A DNA stretch of 64,000 bases from Archangium lansingense (GCF_026626635.1 NZ_JAPNKA010000001.1:8246001-8310000); one strand, 5' to 3'. Positions 34,772 to 44,645 are shown, counted from the stretch's first letter. Numbers and translations are program-made. The notes: generated by a model from the sequence alone, not told the origin.

Positions 34772-34791
34772 TGTAGCAAGGGATGTAGCAA
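34772..34791 (+). repeat. Two TGTAGCAA direct repeats, 12-bp period
   Basis: TGTAGCAA at 34772-34779 and 34784-34791, separated by GGGA. They lie between the hairpins next to the tRNA-like end. Short direct repeats beside such an end resemble arm-type integrase sites (inference). Confidence 0.35.
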
Positions 34792-34829
34792 AGCCCCGGT
34801 CGCCATCAGGCGAGCCGGGGTTTCGTTTT
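34790..34829. terminator. Rho-independent terminator
   Basis: AAGCCCCGG TCGCC - ATCA - GGCGA G CCGGGGTTT, followed by CGTTTTC: a long GC-rich stem with one bulge and a T-rich tail on the plus strand. Best-looking intrinsic terminator in the window. Confidence 0.7.
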
Positions 34830-34989
34830 CCGCTGAAGCCCATGAAGCTGCTCAGCATGGAGCGCTACGCCTCGCTCCGGCCGAAGCAGCCGCTCGGTGA
34901 TGTCGAAGAGCGGGGGCAGACCCCAGGGCGTGCTGATGGTCCCCCGGAGCACGAGCCCCCGCTCCTCGCTCATGGAGCGGAAGCTCCGA

Positions 34990-35778
34990 CTAGATGCAGC
35001 ACATGACGGGCACGGGGTAGTTCCACACCCTGAAGCGGAGATCCCCCGTCGGGTTCGAGCCGGGGCTGGGGATGCACCCATCCAGGATCGTATTCTTGTC
35101 GGCGACCTGCGTGACGGTCCCCGCGGGACACGCTCCGGCGGACGTCGCATCCTGCGTCACGATCTGGACGATCTGGCTGTAGTTCGCCGTGATCCACGCA
35201 TCGGTGAAGGATCTCGCCGCGGCACAGTCCGCGAACTGATTCGTGTGGCTCGACGTCGTCAGCCCCGGCATCGAGACCTGTCCCAGATAGGTGGGAGACG
35301 TGTAATTGCTGACCACGATCCCCGAGTGCTGCCAGGTCGTCATCGTACACGCCGGAGGCGTCGGCGGCCGCTGGCTGCATCCTCCCTCGATCTTGACCAT
35401 CACCCCCGTGATGTTCGGCTGACCGTTGATGTGCCCGGTCACGTGGTTGGTGCACGAGACAACCAACGAGTTCGGCGTCAGGATGTACGGATCGGGGCAA
35501 TCACAGAAATACGGGTCATACCCATTGCCGACGTTGGCGTTGTATTGCCCCGTCTGCGGATCGTACTGGATTCCAAAGGTCCCGTAATCCGTCCTGATCT
35601 GCGTCAGCAGGTTCGTAATGGTCGACGCGCTGCAGCTCGTGACGCCGGTCAGGTCGTAGCTCTTGCCGCAGAACGCCAGCTGCCGGTTCGAATCGGAATT
35701 CAGCTTGGTGATCTGGTTGAGGAAGGCATTGGCTCCCGCTGGCAGGACCAACATCATCAGCATGACAATCTTTTTCAT
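34990..35778 (-). CDS. Secreted cysteine-rich protein, unknown
   Basis: 262 residues. ATG at 35778 has GGGAG upstream; Sec signal MKKIVMLMMLVLPAGANA. The mature chain has twelve cysteines, some paired as CDC near 80 and a terminal MCCI, which suggests several disulfides. It is rich in Thr, Asn and Ser with DPYILTPNSLVVSC and SHTNQFADCAAARSF. Lower GC than most neighbours. No family recognised. It stands alone beside the tRNA-like scar, so it may have arrived with an integrated element. Confidence 0.7.
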   Translation of the reverse strand: MKKIVMLMMLVLPAGANAFLNQITKLNSDSNRQLAFCGKSYDLTGVTSCSASTITNLLTQIRTDYGTFGIQYDPQTGQYNANVGNGYDPYFCDCPDPYILTPNSLVVSCTNHVTGHINGQPNITGVMVKIEGGCSQRPPTPPACTMTTWQHSGIVVSNYTSPTYLGQVSMPGLTTSSHTNQFADCAAARSFTDAWITANYSQIVQIVTQDATSAGACPAGTVTQVADKNTILDGCIPSPGSNPTGDLRFRVWNYPVPVMCCI

Positions 35779-36132
35779 GTGTCTCCCGTGCATCGCTGGT
35801 ATTTCGCCGGACGAAGAAGTGTCCAGCGTCGATACCGCCACCTCGGGAGCGAGCCGCCCTGGATGATTTCCACCGGGGGTCTACTGTCATGGACGGTCGC
35901 GCGGGCCCAGACGTCGTTCGTACGCCCCACCACACCTGGGCTCCCGTCTGCCATTGCCCACTCGGCGATGGCCCTCTCCGCCCCGCTGTGACGGCGGGTG
36001 AACAGATGCCATGCGAGAAAGCCTACGGCAATTTTACTGACAGGCAAGAGGACGCATCCGTCCACTGGCCTGCCTGACCCGTCCCCAGGTGCAGGACGCT
36101 GGGGACGCGCCACGTTCCTACCTTGGCGCGGC
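35779..36132. other. 354-bp divergent intergenic region
   Basis: Lies between the Cys-rich secreted protein and the repeat-protein gene, which diverge. No operator-like repeat or hairpin of note was seen. Short open frames (for example from 35889) lack ribosome sites and family resemblance. Confidence 0.35.
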
Positions 36133-38365
36133 ATGAGGATTCTCACACGCTCGCTCGGACTGCTGCTTCTCCTGTTGTCGTTTCCCGCGGTGGCGCACGA
36201 GCCACGGACGGAGCGCAGTACCTGGTCGCCTGGTTCGACTCCTCGGGCACCGCCATCCTCGGCACTCGTGTCCGCAAGGATGGACGCATCCTCGATCCCA
36301 AGGGCATCGTCTTCTTCCAGGTCCAGCCCGACACCGAGGAGGTAGAGGAGCTGGATGCTCCCGTCGTCGCCTTTGATGGCACGCACTTCCTGGTGGCCTG
36401 GACGGGGCGCACCCGCACCACTGTCATCCGGGTGGCACGGGACGGCACCGTGGTGGGCCCGGTGGACCTCGGCCGCTTCGTCGCTGGCGAGGGACCCGAG
36501 GGCCCCGCCCTCGCGTGCGCGCCGACGGGGCGGTGCCTGCTGGTGGTCTCGGGCTCCGGCCCTCCTCCCCAGCCCGTCGTCGGCACCTTCATTGAGGACG
36601 GCGTGGGCACGCCCCAGTTCCGCATCACCCTGGTCGAGGATCCCAATGAGCCCGCGGTGGCCTGGACGGGTATCCAGTTCCTTGTCGTCTGGAGTGAGCT
36701 GCGGAGCGACCTCACCACGGACCTGGTGGGAGCGCGGGTGGAGGCCGACGGCCCCCTCCTGGACTCGCCGCCCTTCGTCATCTCGGACGCGCCAGGCCAC
36801 CAGCGCCGGGCCGATATCGCCCGTGCGGACGGCTTCGCCTGGGTGGTGTGGGAGGACACTCGCCGAGGAGGGTCGGACATCTTCGGCGCGCGGGTGACGG
36901 AGGCGGGCACGGTGCTGGACAAGGAGGGCTTCACCCTGTCCACCGCGCCAGGCGAGCAGCTCAGCCCCAAGGTGGCGGACGCGGGCGACAAGTCGCTCGT
37001 CGTCTGGACGGACGTGCGGAGCGACGGACGCACCCGCATCCGGGGCACCCGCCTCACGGACGCGGGCGGCGTCGTCAACCGCCTGGGCTTCCCCGTGTCG
37101 GAGGGAGGCTTCCCGCACGAGGAGACGCCGGACATCGCGTGCGCCGTGGGGCAGTGCCTCGTCACCTTCCTGGGCACCCACGGTTTCACGCCCGAGCTCT
37201 TCGGCCTGGCCACGCGGGTGACGCTGCGCGAGGGGGCCCTGGACTCGCCCCCGATCGTCGTCTCGCGGGCCGTGCCCGAGCAGTCGACGCCCGCGGTGGC
37301 CTGGGGCGACGGCGTCTACCTGGCCGTGTGGAGCGAGGCCCGTGACTTCCGGGGGCCCACCGTGTTCGCCGCGCGCATCCGGGGCGACGGCAAGGTGCTG
37401 GACCCCGGCGTCATCACCCTGCCGTCGGGCCCCAGTGCCACGGAGCCGGCGGTGGCGTTCGACGGGCACTGCTTCCTCGTCGTCTGGCAGGAGCCCCGGG
37501 GGGAGGGATTCCTCCGGGATGAAGACATCCGGGGCGTGCGTGTCAGCCCCGAGGGCCGCGTGCTGGATGGAGAGAGCATCCCTATCTCCACCACCCCTGG
37601 AAACCAGTACAACCCCACGGTGACGGCCGGCGCGGGCCGCTTCCTCGTCGTCTGGCAGGACACGCGCGACAGCCGCCCGGACTTCCTGCTGTCCAGTATC
37701 TTCGGCGCGCGGGTCACGGGCGGCGGCAAAGTGCTGGACAAGGGCGGCCTGCGCCTCAGCCCGCCCGGCACGCACCACTCGCCGGACGTGACGTACGTGG
37801 GCGGCCACTTCCTAGCCGTGTGGGAGTCCGACGGCATCGTGGGCGCACGCGTGGACCCGGACGGCACCGTGCCGGGCGGCCTGTTCCGTCTCACCTCCAG
37901 CATCGAGGACCACGCCCCGGCCATCGCCTCCGACGGGCGGGCGGTGCTCGCCGTCTGGCAGACGAGCACGGCGGAAGTCCTGGGCACACGGCTCACGCCC
38001 GAGGGCGCTCCACTGGACAGCGCGCCCTTCCCCCTCGGAACAGGCATGACCATCCCGCTGTGGGGCACCGACGTGACGTTTGACGGCGACAACTACCAGG
38101 TGGCCTGGCAGTCGACCGTGTTCGAGGGCCCCCACCCCTCTCACTACTTCGTGGCCCTCACCGCCCGGGTGGCTCCGGATGGCACGGTACTCGACCCCGG
38201 GGGAGTGCTGGTGCCGAAGTCCGCCGCCTCCCCCACTCCGGCCACCAGCGTGGCCCCGGTGCTCGCGGGGGATGGCGGGGGCCACGCCCTCCTGCTGCGC
38301 ACGCAGCGCGTCACCGTGCCGGAGGGAGAGGCCTTCCGCATCAACGGGCGGATTCTTGACGCTCG
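36133..38365 (+). pseudogene. Large FLVVW-repeat (propeller-like) secreted protein, broken at both ends
   Basis: ATG at 36133 opens a Sec signal (MRILTRSLGLLLLLLSFPAVAHEP). Near 36200 the reading passes to another frame that holds about 13 repeats of 50-60 residues. Each has a core such as HFLVAWTG, QFLVVWSE, CFLVVWQE or RFLVVWQD followed by GaRV...G.vLD. The pattern is typical of myxobacterial surface proteins and probably folds as beta-propellers. Repeats end at about INGRILD (38362). The frame then stays open to 39173 without repeat character, so the normal C-terminus is lost. An out-of-frame deletion at the front and a junction at the back are likely. Confidence 0.7.
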
Positions 38366-38534
38366 GAAGCAACTTGAGCGCGAGAGGTTGAGACTGCAAT
38401 CATGGTCCTGGGGGAGGAGGAGTGGCTCCAATCGATGGGGTTCTCCTCTACCTTCTGAGTTGGGGAACACGCGGGTACGGCGTGCGGTGCGCCAGCGACG
38501 TGCGCGCACTCCGGAAGTCACTGCCGGACGGGTC

Positions 38535-38909
38535 TCAGGAGAAGGTGAGACCCTCGTACGAGTAGACCAGGGCCACGTCCACGCCGACGGGCAGCAGGTC
38601 CACCGTGTCTCGATGGCTCCAGTCATTCTGGATGGGGGCCTGATAACGCCAGGTCGCGCCCTCATCGTCACTGCGGAAGAAACCCAGCCCGTGCCCCTCC
38701 TGTCCATCCTGCTGGAGTGCCAGCAACCAGACGGCGCCGCCCTCGGGAGGGACGAGCCGGACCACATGCCGCTGTGCCGGCAGCGTCAGCGCATTGCCTC
38801 CTCCAATGGGAGCGAGCGGCTGTGCCGCCAGCAGTATCGAGGTGAACAGCAGTCAGCCCAGGAGGACCACGCGGTGCAGGTCCATCCACACCGAGCGCGA
38901 GCGAGGCAT
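38535..38909 (-). pseudogene. BNR/sialidase-repeat-like protein fragment with TGA in its signal peptide
   Basis: ATG at 38909 reads MPRSRSVWMDLHRVVLLG, then TGA at 38855-38853, then in the same frame LLFTSILLAAQPLAP, a normal signal peptide apart from the stop. The mature part has GFFRSDDEGATWRYQAPI, an Asp-box (S-x-D-x-G-x-T-W) motif of BNR repeats, and LLPVGVDVALVYSYEGLTF. It ends at 38535, too short for a complete propeller. Both an internal stop and truncation are present. Confidence 0.55.
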
Positions 38910-39255
38910 AGGGAGTTCTCTTTCCGTCGGAGGACGCCCTCCAAGCTGGCAACGGACGAAGCGGACGGCAGTCTCGACGATGCACGAACAGACATGACTG
39001 TCGGCCGAGGGCATCGGTCACGGACCGGAGGACCAGTACGACGTGAAGTCTCACGAGAGGGCCTCGAAGCGCGCCTCCTCGCGGGCGAGGGCCGCTCGGG
39101 ACGAAGAGGTTCCCCGATGGACTCTTCGGCACGGGCGTGCTGCGGCCATCAGGCGATGAGGTCCTCCTCCTGAGGCTCGCACCATGAAGGCGATAGCGTA
39201 CGGCGCCGGACCCTCGGGCGCGCCCCGCGAACGGTGGTCGTCCTCAAGAGCAACT
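38910..39255. other. 346-bp gap, no supported gene
   Basis: The open frame left over from the repeat protein crosses it, and minus-strand frames lack start sites. No repeat or hairpin seen. Probably decayed coding DNA. Confidence 0.3.
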
Positions 39256-39384
39256 TCAGTCGATGAAGAACAGGCCGAGACTCATCGAGAGATACACCAG
39301 GAGGTGCATGTAGGAACCGCGCAGATCCTCGACGCGCTTGTGTGCACGCTCGTATGCCTGGTTGTCATTCCTGATGTCTGGCAT
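39256..39384 (-). pseudogene. 2TM-domain protein truncated by TGA
   Basis: ATG at 39384 with GGAGGAG upstream reads MPDIRNDNQAYERAHKRVED then LRGSYMHLLVYLSMSLGLFFID and TGA. This is the start of the small 2TM domain (helix-rich AYERArkRVe, then first membrane helix). The second membrane helix is missing, and the downstream frame quickly meets another stop. At 42 residues it is about half length. Confidence 0.55.
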
Positions 39385-39593
39385 GGGGATCTCCTCCACC
39401 TTCAAAGCTGGGGAGCACTCCCGGAGAGCGCCAGCCCGGTACGTCGTCCCGGGCCTGCAACCCTCGCGGCAGCGGCATTCGCCCATCCGCCAAGCAGGCA
39501 GAAGATCCCCAATGCTCTCTTCCTGATCGGCCTCGCTCGGCAGAGCAAGCCATGCCGATGCCACCCTGTCCGTAGCAGTCGTGAGCACGGCGT

Positions 39594-39803
39594 TCAGTCG
39601 CCGGTCGCGCTCCGCCCCCTATCGTTCATGTCCCAGGCGGTGCCTTCATCCGCGGATGCTCCCTGGCTCCGGTCAGGACCCATGAAGGTCGTCTTGCCGC
39701 CGTCCGTTTGCCCGGCCCCCATGATGTAATACACCTCATCGTGGGAATCTTCGGTGGTCTTCCGGCAGACGAGTCGTTCCAGAATGAGACGAAATTGTGG
39801 CAT
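39594..39803 (-). CDS. Small hypothetical protein, possibly truncated
   Basis: 69 residues, MPQFRLILERLVCRKTTEDS then HDEVYYIMGAGQTDG. GGGAGG lies upstream of the ATG. N-terminal beta strand followed by T-E-D-S-H-D-E-V-Y-Y-I suggests the start of a longer calcium-binding or beta-sandwich protein. It stops after RGRSATGD, which looks out of character. No family can be assigned. Confidence 0.45.
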   Translation of the reverse strand: MPQFRLILERLVCRKTTEDSHDEVYYIMGAGQTDGGKTTFMGPDRSQGASADEGTAWDMNDRGRSATGD

Positions 39804-39867
39804 TGCAACCTCCCGACCTGTCTCCTCGGCGCTCCCTCGCGCACGACCACATCAGCCGAGGCGTGAA

Positions 39868-41277
39868 TCAGGGCACGAAGAGTGGAGGGCCTTCCTCTAC
39901 CGGTTCGTGACGGCGCGAGAGCTGGGCCCAGCTCCTCTCCATTCCCGCCGCCAGGGCCTCCAGATCCGGAAACCGTTCCGCGTCCGCGCACACCGAGAGG
40001 TTCAGCTGGCCGGCATAGGACAGGATGGCGAATGACAGGCCCACGGTTCCCCCGAGGTTGTTCGCGATCACCACCTCGAGGATCCGCGCGCCGAACATGA
40101 ACAGGGGCACTGGCGGCCCCTCCAGGTCGCTCTCGAAGAGGTTCATCGTGTGCTGCCGGCGGGCCAGGAGACGGAACAGCCCGGACATCGACACGCACGC
40201 GATGAGGTGTTCGGAGCTCGTCGCCAGCTCCTTCTTCTTCATCTTCCGGGTCGAAGCGGCGATCGCCTCCAGGCAGGCCTCGAGGTCGGGCAGGTCCAGG
40301 GGGAGTGGAACGAGCAGCTGCCCGGTCCTGTTGCCAATCTCTCCGGCGTCCGTCGTGGACCGCAGGGAGACCGCCACGGAAGCAATGAGGGCCACGCCTT
40401 CGACCGGCTCGCCGCGATGAAGCAGCAGCTCCCTCGAGCCACCCGCGATCAGGGCAAGCATGACGTCGTTGATCTTGGCGCCCCGGGCATGGGCGACATC
40501 CCTCGCCTCGGCCAGCCCCATCCGCATCACGGCCAGGCGGCGGCTGACTCCAACGGGTGCGTTGAGAGAGGTCCTCGGCGCTCGCTGGCTTTCACGAAGG
40601 GTCCGCATCAGCGTCCGCCCGGCCGAGGCAACGGAGCAGGCCAGGGCCACTGGATGGGTCAGCCGCTTCACGGCTCGCGCCAGAGCCGCTCCCTTCATGG
40701 CGAGGTTGTCCACGAACAGCTGCCCGTGGCTCGGTGACGGCCGAGGCAACCACGGCTCCTCCTCCGGATCCGCGGCGTCCGGCGTCAGATCGAACAGCTC
40801 GCTGAAGATGCGGAGCGCGGCCTTCCCGTCGGCGATGGAGTGATGCAGCTTCACCAGCATGGCGAGCCGTCCGGACTCCAACCCCGTCAGGAACCAGAGC
40901 TCCCAGAGGGGCTTGGAGCGATCCAGGAGCTTGCTCAGGAGATTCTCGACGAGCCGCAGGAGCTGCGCCTCTCCACCCGGTGCCGGAATCTCCGCGTGGA
41001 GGAGGTGTCGCTCCATGGCGAAGGCGGCATCGTCCACCCACAGCGGGGGGCCCAGGAGAAGACCCGGCTGATACAGCACCTTCCGCAGCACGGGAACCCG
41101 CCGCAGCCGACGCTCCAGGCGGAACCGGATCTCCTCCAGCCGCAAGTGCCCGGCAGCGTCCAGGAGCGGCGGTCCCTCCAGCACCAGCAGCGCCCCGATG
41201 TGCGTCGGTGTCCGGACATCCTCGATCGATAGGAGCATCCGGTCCAAGGGACTCAGCCGGTGATACCGGGCGCGCAT
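39868..41277 (-). CDS. Wax ester synthase/diacylglycerol acyltransferase (WS/DGAT)
   Basis: 469 residues. The acyltransferase motif HHSIADG (HHxxxDG, catalytic second His) is near residue 145, after LWELWFLTGLESGRLAMLVKL. The second conserved block INDVMLALIAGGSRELLLHRGE and IGNRTGQLLVPLPLDLPDLE follow, then the FNLFVSNVPGP-equivalent FESDLEGPPVPLFMFGARI. The N-terminus has the PLD-block SPLDRMLLSIED. It esterifies fatty alcohols or diacylglycerol with acyl-CoA, giving wax esters or triacylglycerol. Myxobacteria make lipid bodies during development, which fits. Single-gene transcript on the minus strand. Confidence 0.92.
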   Translation of the reverse strand: MRARYHRLSPLDRMLLSIEDVRTPTHIGALLVLEGPPLLDAAGHLRLEEIRFRLERRLRRVPVLRKVLYQPGLLLGPPLWVDDAAFAMERHLLHAEIPAPGGEAQLLRLVENLLSKLLDRSKPLWELWFLTGLESGRLAMLVKLHHSIADGKAALRIFSELFDLTPDAADPEEEPWLPRPSPSHGQLFVDNLAMKGAALARAVKRLTHPVALACSVASAGRTLMRTLRESQRAPRTSLNAPVGVSRRLAVMRMGLAEARDVAHARGAKINDVMLALIAGGSRELLLHRGEPVEGVALIASVAVSLRSTTDAGEIGNRTGQLLVPLPLDLPDLEACLEAIAASTRKMKKKELATSSEHLIACVSMSGLFRLLARRQHTMNLFESDLEGPPVPLFMFGARILEVVIANNLGGTVGLSFAILSYAGQLNLSVCADAERFPDLEALAAGMERSWAQLSRRHEPVEEGPPLFVP

Positions 41278-41485
41278 GGTTCAACCCCCCACGAACAGGC
41301 TCCTCTTGCCTGGATTCAACCTGTCCATGACTCGAGGCGCCCGGCAGGGAGGTCAGACCCGATTCACGTGAGGATGGAGGTTGAGCCGACCTGCAGACCG
41401 CCTGACGGGCCTTCCCGCGCCCGGCGCACCAGCAAAGGCAGACACTTGCGCTGCATTGCCCGGAGGGCGCCCGCCGATTGTCCCC

Positions 41486-41659
41486 TCAGCGGAGATAACT
41501 GGCGAACCACTTTCCCCATCTCCGCAGGAGCAGGGTGGCTTCCACGCGCTGCAATTTCGCCCAGAGCATTCCCCGCGGGGCGATGCGGCGTTTGCCGCTC
41601 TGCAGCTCAGAAGCAGCGACGACCCTCCTGGGAGGGGTGGATGCGGCGGTGTCGTCCAT
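41486..41659 (-). CDS. Possible small basic protein
   Basis: 57 residues from an ATG with GGAGGAG nine nt upstream. MDDTAASTPPRRVVAASEL, then a basic helical part (GKRRIAPRGMLWAKLQRVEATLLLRRWGKWFASYLR). No family recognised. The strong ribosome site is the main support; it could also be the start of a longer decayed gene. Confidence 0.35.
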   Translation of the reverse strand: MDDTAASTPPRRVVAASELQSGKRRIAPRGMLWAKLQRVEATLLLRRWGKWFASYLR

Positions 41660-41761
41660 GATGGCGCGCTCCTCCAGGGGTAGGATGGCCATGTCACGAA
41701 GGTCCGGCCCCTGAGCACCCTTCCCTGTCCAGTCATCGGCTGGCGTGCCAGGCCCTTGTCC

Positions 41762-44113
41762 TCACCGCATTCGTGCGGCCTCCAGCAGCAGGCGGCGCTC
41801 AGCGGCGGCGACCACCCGCCGCGCCGCCCCCACCGCGCCCGGGTCCACCGAGATGGAAGTGATTCCCGCGCGAACCAGATGCTCGGCGAACTCAGGCCGA
41901 TTCGAGGGGGCCTGGCCACACAGGGAGCACGTCATCCCCGCCTCCCGGCTGGCGTGGATGATGCGGACGATCGCATCCAACACCGCCGCGTCCGACTCGT
42001 TGAACAACTCCGCGCACATCTCCGAGTCCCGGTCCACCCCGAGCATGAGCTGGGTCAGGTCGTTCGAGCCGATGGACACTCCCGTCACCCCCAACCGCGC
42101 GTACTCGGGGATGCGGTACACCACCGAGGGCACCTCCGCCATCACCCACCGCTCCAGTCCGCGCTGCCGCCCCAGGGGGCTGGCGTCCAGCAACTCCAGG
42201 CACGCCTCCAGTTCCCAGAGCGTGCGCACGAAGGGAATCATCACATGCAGGTTGGGCGAGTCCTCCCGCACGCGCGCGAGCGCCTCCAACTCCAGCCGGA
42301 ACACCTCCGGCTCACGCAGGTAGCGGTAGCATCCGCGAAAGCCGATCATCGGGTTGGCCTCCACCGGCTCGTACTGCGCGCCGCCCTCCAGCCCGCGGAA
42401 CTCATTGGTGCGGAAGTCCGTCGTCCGGTACACCACCGGCCGCGGATGGAACGCCCGGGCAATCTCCCGGAGCGGGCCCACCATCCGCTCCACGAACTCG
42501 CGCTGCCGCCCCTCGGCGATCAGCTTGCGTGGATGAACTCCGGCAAACGCATCGGTGAGGAGGAACTCCGCCCGCAGGAGCCCCACCCCATCCACTGGCA
42601 GCGCGGCCGCCTCACCCGCCTGCCCCGGCAGGGCCAGGTTCACGTACAGCTTCGTCGCCAGGGGCTCGAGCTCGCGCGCTTCGGCGAGCTGTGGCGCCTC
42701 CACCGCCCGCACCGCTTCCACCCGGGGCGGAGTCACCTCCTCCACCCGGCCCTCGAGCACCTCACCCGTGCTCCCATCCACCGTCACCTCTTCACCGTCG
42801 CGCAGCACCCGCGTGGCGTTGCGGGTGCCCACCACACAGGGCAGGCGCAGCTCGCGGCTGACGATGGCCGCATGGCTCGTCATGCCCCCGCTGTCGGTGA
42901 TGATGGCCACCGCCCGGCGCATGGTGGCCACCCAGTCTGGCGACGTCATGGCGGCGACGAGCACCTCGCCCTTCTGCAACTTCCTTCCTTCTTCGGGACT
43001 GCGTAGCACCCGCACCTTCCCGGTGACGCGGCCCGGAGAAGCCCCCAGTCCCGTCACGAGCGCCGGCTTCCGGGCCTCCCGACCCGACTCGGGCGCGGTC
43101 CTGCCCAGCGTGGTGATGGGCCGCGACTGCACCAGGTACAACCGCTCCCCCTGCTCGGCCCACTCGATGTCCTGGGGCGAGCCGTAGTGCGCCTCCACCC
43201 GCACGCCCAACCGCGCCAGCGTCAGCACCTCCTCGTCGGCCAGCACCCGCCTGCGGGCCTGCTCCTCGCCCAGCGTCACGCGCCGGTCTCCCCCCCCGGG
43301 TGCGCGCTCCAGCAGGAAGTCCTTGTGCCCTACCCGCACCTCACGCAACCGCGGACCCTGCTTGTCCACCATGTACGTGTCCGGCTCCACCTGCCCGCCC
43401 ACCACCACCTCGCCCAGCCCCCAGGCGGCCTCGATGACGAGCCGCTGCGTGTCCCCCGTGGCTGGGTCCGCGGTGAACATCACCCCCGAGCGTGCCGAGT
43501 CCACCATCTCCTGCACCACCACGGCCAGAGAGGGCAACTCGGTGAGGCCCTGGCTCTTGCGGTAGGCCACCACCCGCTGCCCAAACGCCGAGGCCCAGCA
43601 CTCGCGCAGCCTCGCCAGCACGGCCTCGTCACCGACCACGTGGGTATACGACTCGTGCATGCCAGCGAACGAGGTGGCGGACGTGTCCTCGTCCGTCGCC
43701 GAGGAGCGCACCGCCACCGCCTGATCCCCGCCCAGGTGGTGGTAGGCCTCGAGCACGCTCTCCAGCAGCGCGGCTGGCAGCTCCACCTGGAGCACCAGTT
43801 CACGCAGCTCGGCCGAGCGCTCGGCCAGCAACTCCGGATTGTCCACGTCGATGCTCCGCCACAGCTCACCCAGTCGCGACAGGAGCGGCCGCAGGGCTGC
43901 CTGGAACGCTTCCGAGGTCACCACGAAGCCCCGGGGAACCGGCAGCCCCGCCTGGGTCATTTCGCCCAGGTTGGCGCCCTTGCCCCCCGCGAGTGCCACG
44001 TCCTCCCGCGAGAGCGAATCGAGCCACATCACCCATGGCCGCGGCTGCTCGCCCGGGCTCTCCCCTCGCGTGTCCCGGACCGGCGCCTGCCCCGTCTCCG
44101 TCGTCGTTTCCAT
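41762..44113 (-). CDS. ppsA: Phosphoenolpyruvate synthase (pyruvate, water dikinase)
   Basis: 783 residues. ATP-grasp domain first (VALAGGKGANLGEMTQAGLPVPRGFVVT, AVRSSATDEDTSATSFAGMHES, VQEMVDSARSGVMFTADPATGD). The central phosphohistidine domain has GGMTSHAAIVSRELRLPCVVG with the phosphorylated His in TSHAA. The C-terminal PEP-utilising TIM barrel has VVYRTTDFRTNEFRGL, NPMIGFRGCYRYL, SIGSNDLTQLMLGVDRD and TCSLCGQAPSNRPEF with the catalytic Cys. It converts pyruvate, ATP and water to PEP, AMP and phosphate for gluconeogenesis. ATG at 44113 chosen over a TTG three codons earlier. Ribosome site is weak. Confidence 0.93.
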   Translation of the reverse strand: METTTETGQAPVRDTRGESPGEQPRPWVMWLDSLSREDVALAGGKGANLGEMTQAGLPVPRGFVVTSEAFQAALRPLLSRLGELWRSIDVDNPELLAERSAELRELVLQVELPAALLESVLEAYHHLGGDQAVAVRSSATDEDTSATSFAGMHESYTHVVGDEAVLARLRECWASAFGQRVVAYRKSQGLTELPSLAVVVQEMVDSARSGVMFTADPATGDTQRLVIEAAWGLGEVVVGGQVEPDTYMVDKQGPRLREVRVGHKDFLLERAPGGGDRRVTLGEEQARRRVLADEEVLTLARLGVRVEAHYGSPQDIEWAEQGERLYLVQSRPITTLGRTAPESGREARKPALVTGLGASPGRVTGKVRVLRSPEEGRKLQKGEVLVAAMTSPDWVATMRRAVAIITDSGGMTSHAAIVSRELRLPCVVGTRNATRVLRDGEEVTVDGSTGEVLEGRVEEVTPPRVEAVRAVEAPQLAEARELEPLATKLYVNLALPGQAGEAAALPVDGVGLLRAEFLLTDAFAGVHPRKLIAEGRQREFVERMVGPLREIARAFHPRPVVYRTTDFRTNEFRGLEGGAQYEPVEANPMIGFRGCYRYLREPEVFRLELEALARVREDSPNLHVMIPFVRTLWELEACLELLDASPLGRQRGLERWVMAEVPSVVYRIPEYARLGVTGVSIGSNDLTQLMLGVDRDSEMCAELFNESDAAVLDAIVRIIHASREAGMTCSLCGQAPSNRPEFAEHLVRAGITSISVDPGAVGAARRVVAAAERRLLLEAARMR

Positions 44114-44292
44114 GTGCACCAAAGGGTGGGGATGGAGACGGTATGGAGCGACCTGCCCGCTGGCGCGGGGCGGACGAACGGCCAGTCCTCAGCGTCTCCC
44201 TTGTCTCCCCCTATCGTGGTCCTCAACTTGCCAACAGCGTGTCCTCACCATGAACACCCTCAAGGGAGGGGGCTTTCCAGGACCGGGAAACC

Positions 44293-44645
44293 ATGGCTGC
44301 TTTTCTCGGAATCTCGCTGTGGATCACCCTGGCCACTGTCGTGCCAGGATTGGCCACCATCGCCCTCGTGTACTGCGCGTTCATCACGGTGACGCCCGAC
44401 CACAACCCCCCCTTTCACGCGGCCTTCGCGGATCTCAATGAGTGGATTCTCGCGGGGCTGGCCATCACGGTCATGGTGATGACGCAACTCGTGGGCATCC
44501 TGCTCGAGCGGACGTTCATGAAGCACCGCTGGCTCGGGCCCACGCGAAGATGGGTGAAGATACCGCCCGGTATCGATCCGCTGGGCACCACCCGATTCAA
44601 GCTCCACCCCTATGCCGAGTACGCGGGCCTATACCTGTTGCTCTC
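44293..44645 (+). pseudogene. Membrane protein gene truncated at a novel junction
   Basis: ATG at 44293 opens MAAFLGISLWITLATVVPGLATIALVY, a membrane helix, then a second helix (ILAGLAITVMVMTQLVGILL). The soluble part KHRWLGPTRRWVKIPPG, then TTRFKLHPYAEYAGLYLLLS reads normally. At about 44645 similarity stops and the frame enters the 3' end of an antisense gene fragment. The family is a two-helix membrane protein of unknown role. The missing tail shows a deletion or recombination joined it to foreign sequence. Confidence 0.6.

Noticed and set aside
34772..34791. CRISPR-like repeat
   Set aside because: Only two 8-bp units with a 4-bp spacer; no array.
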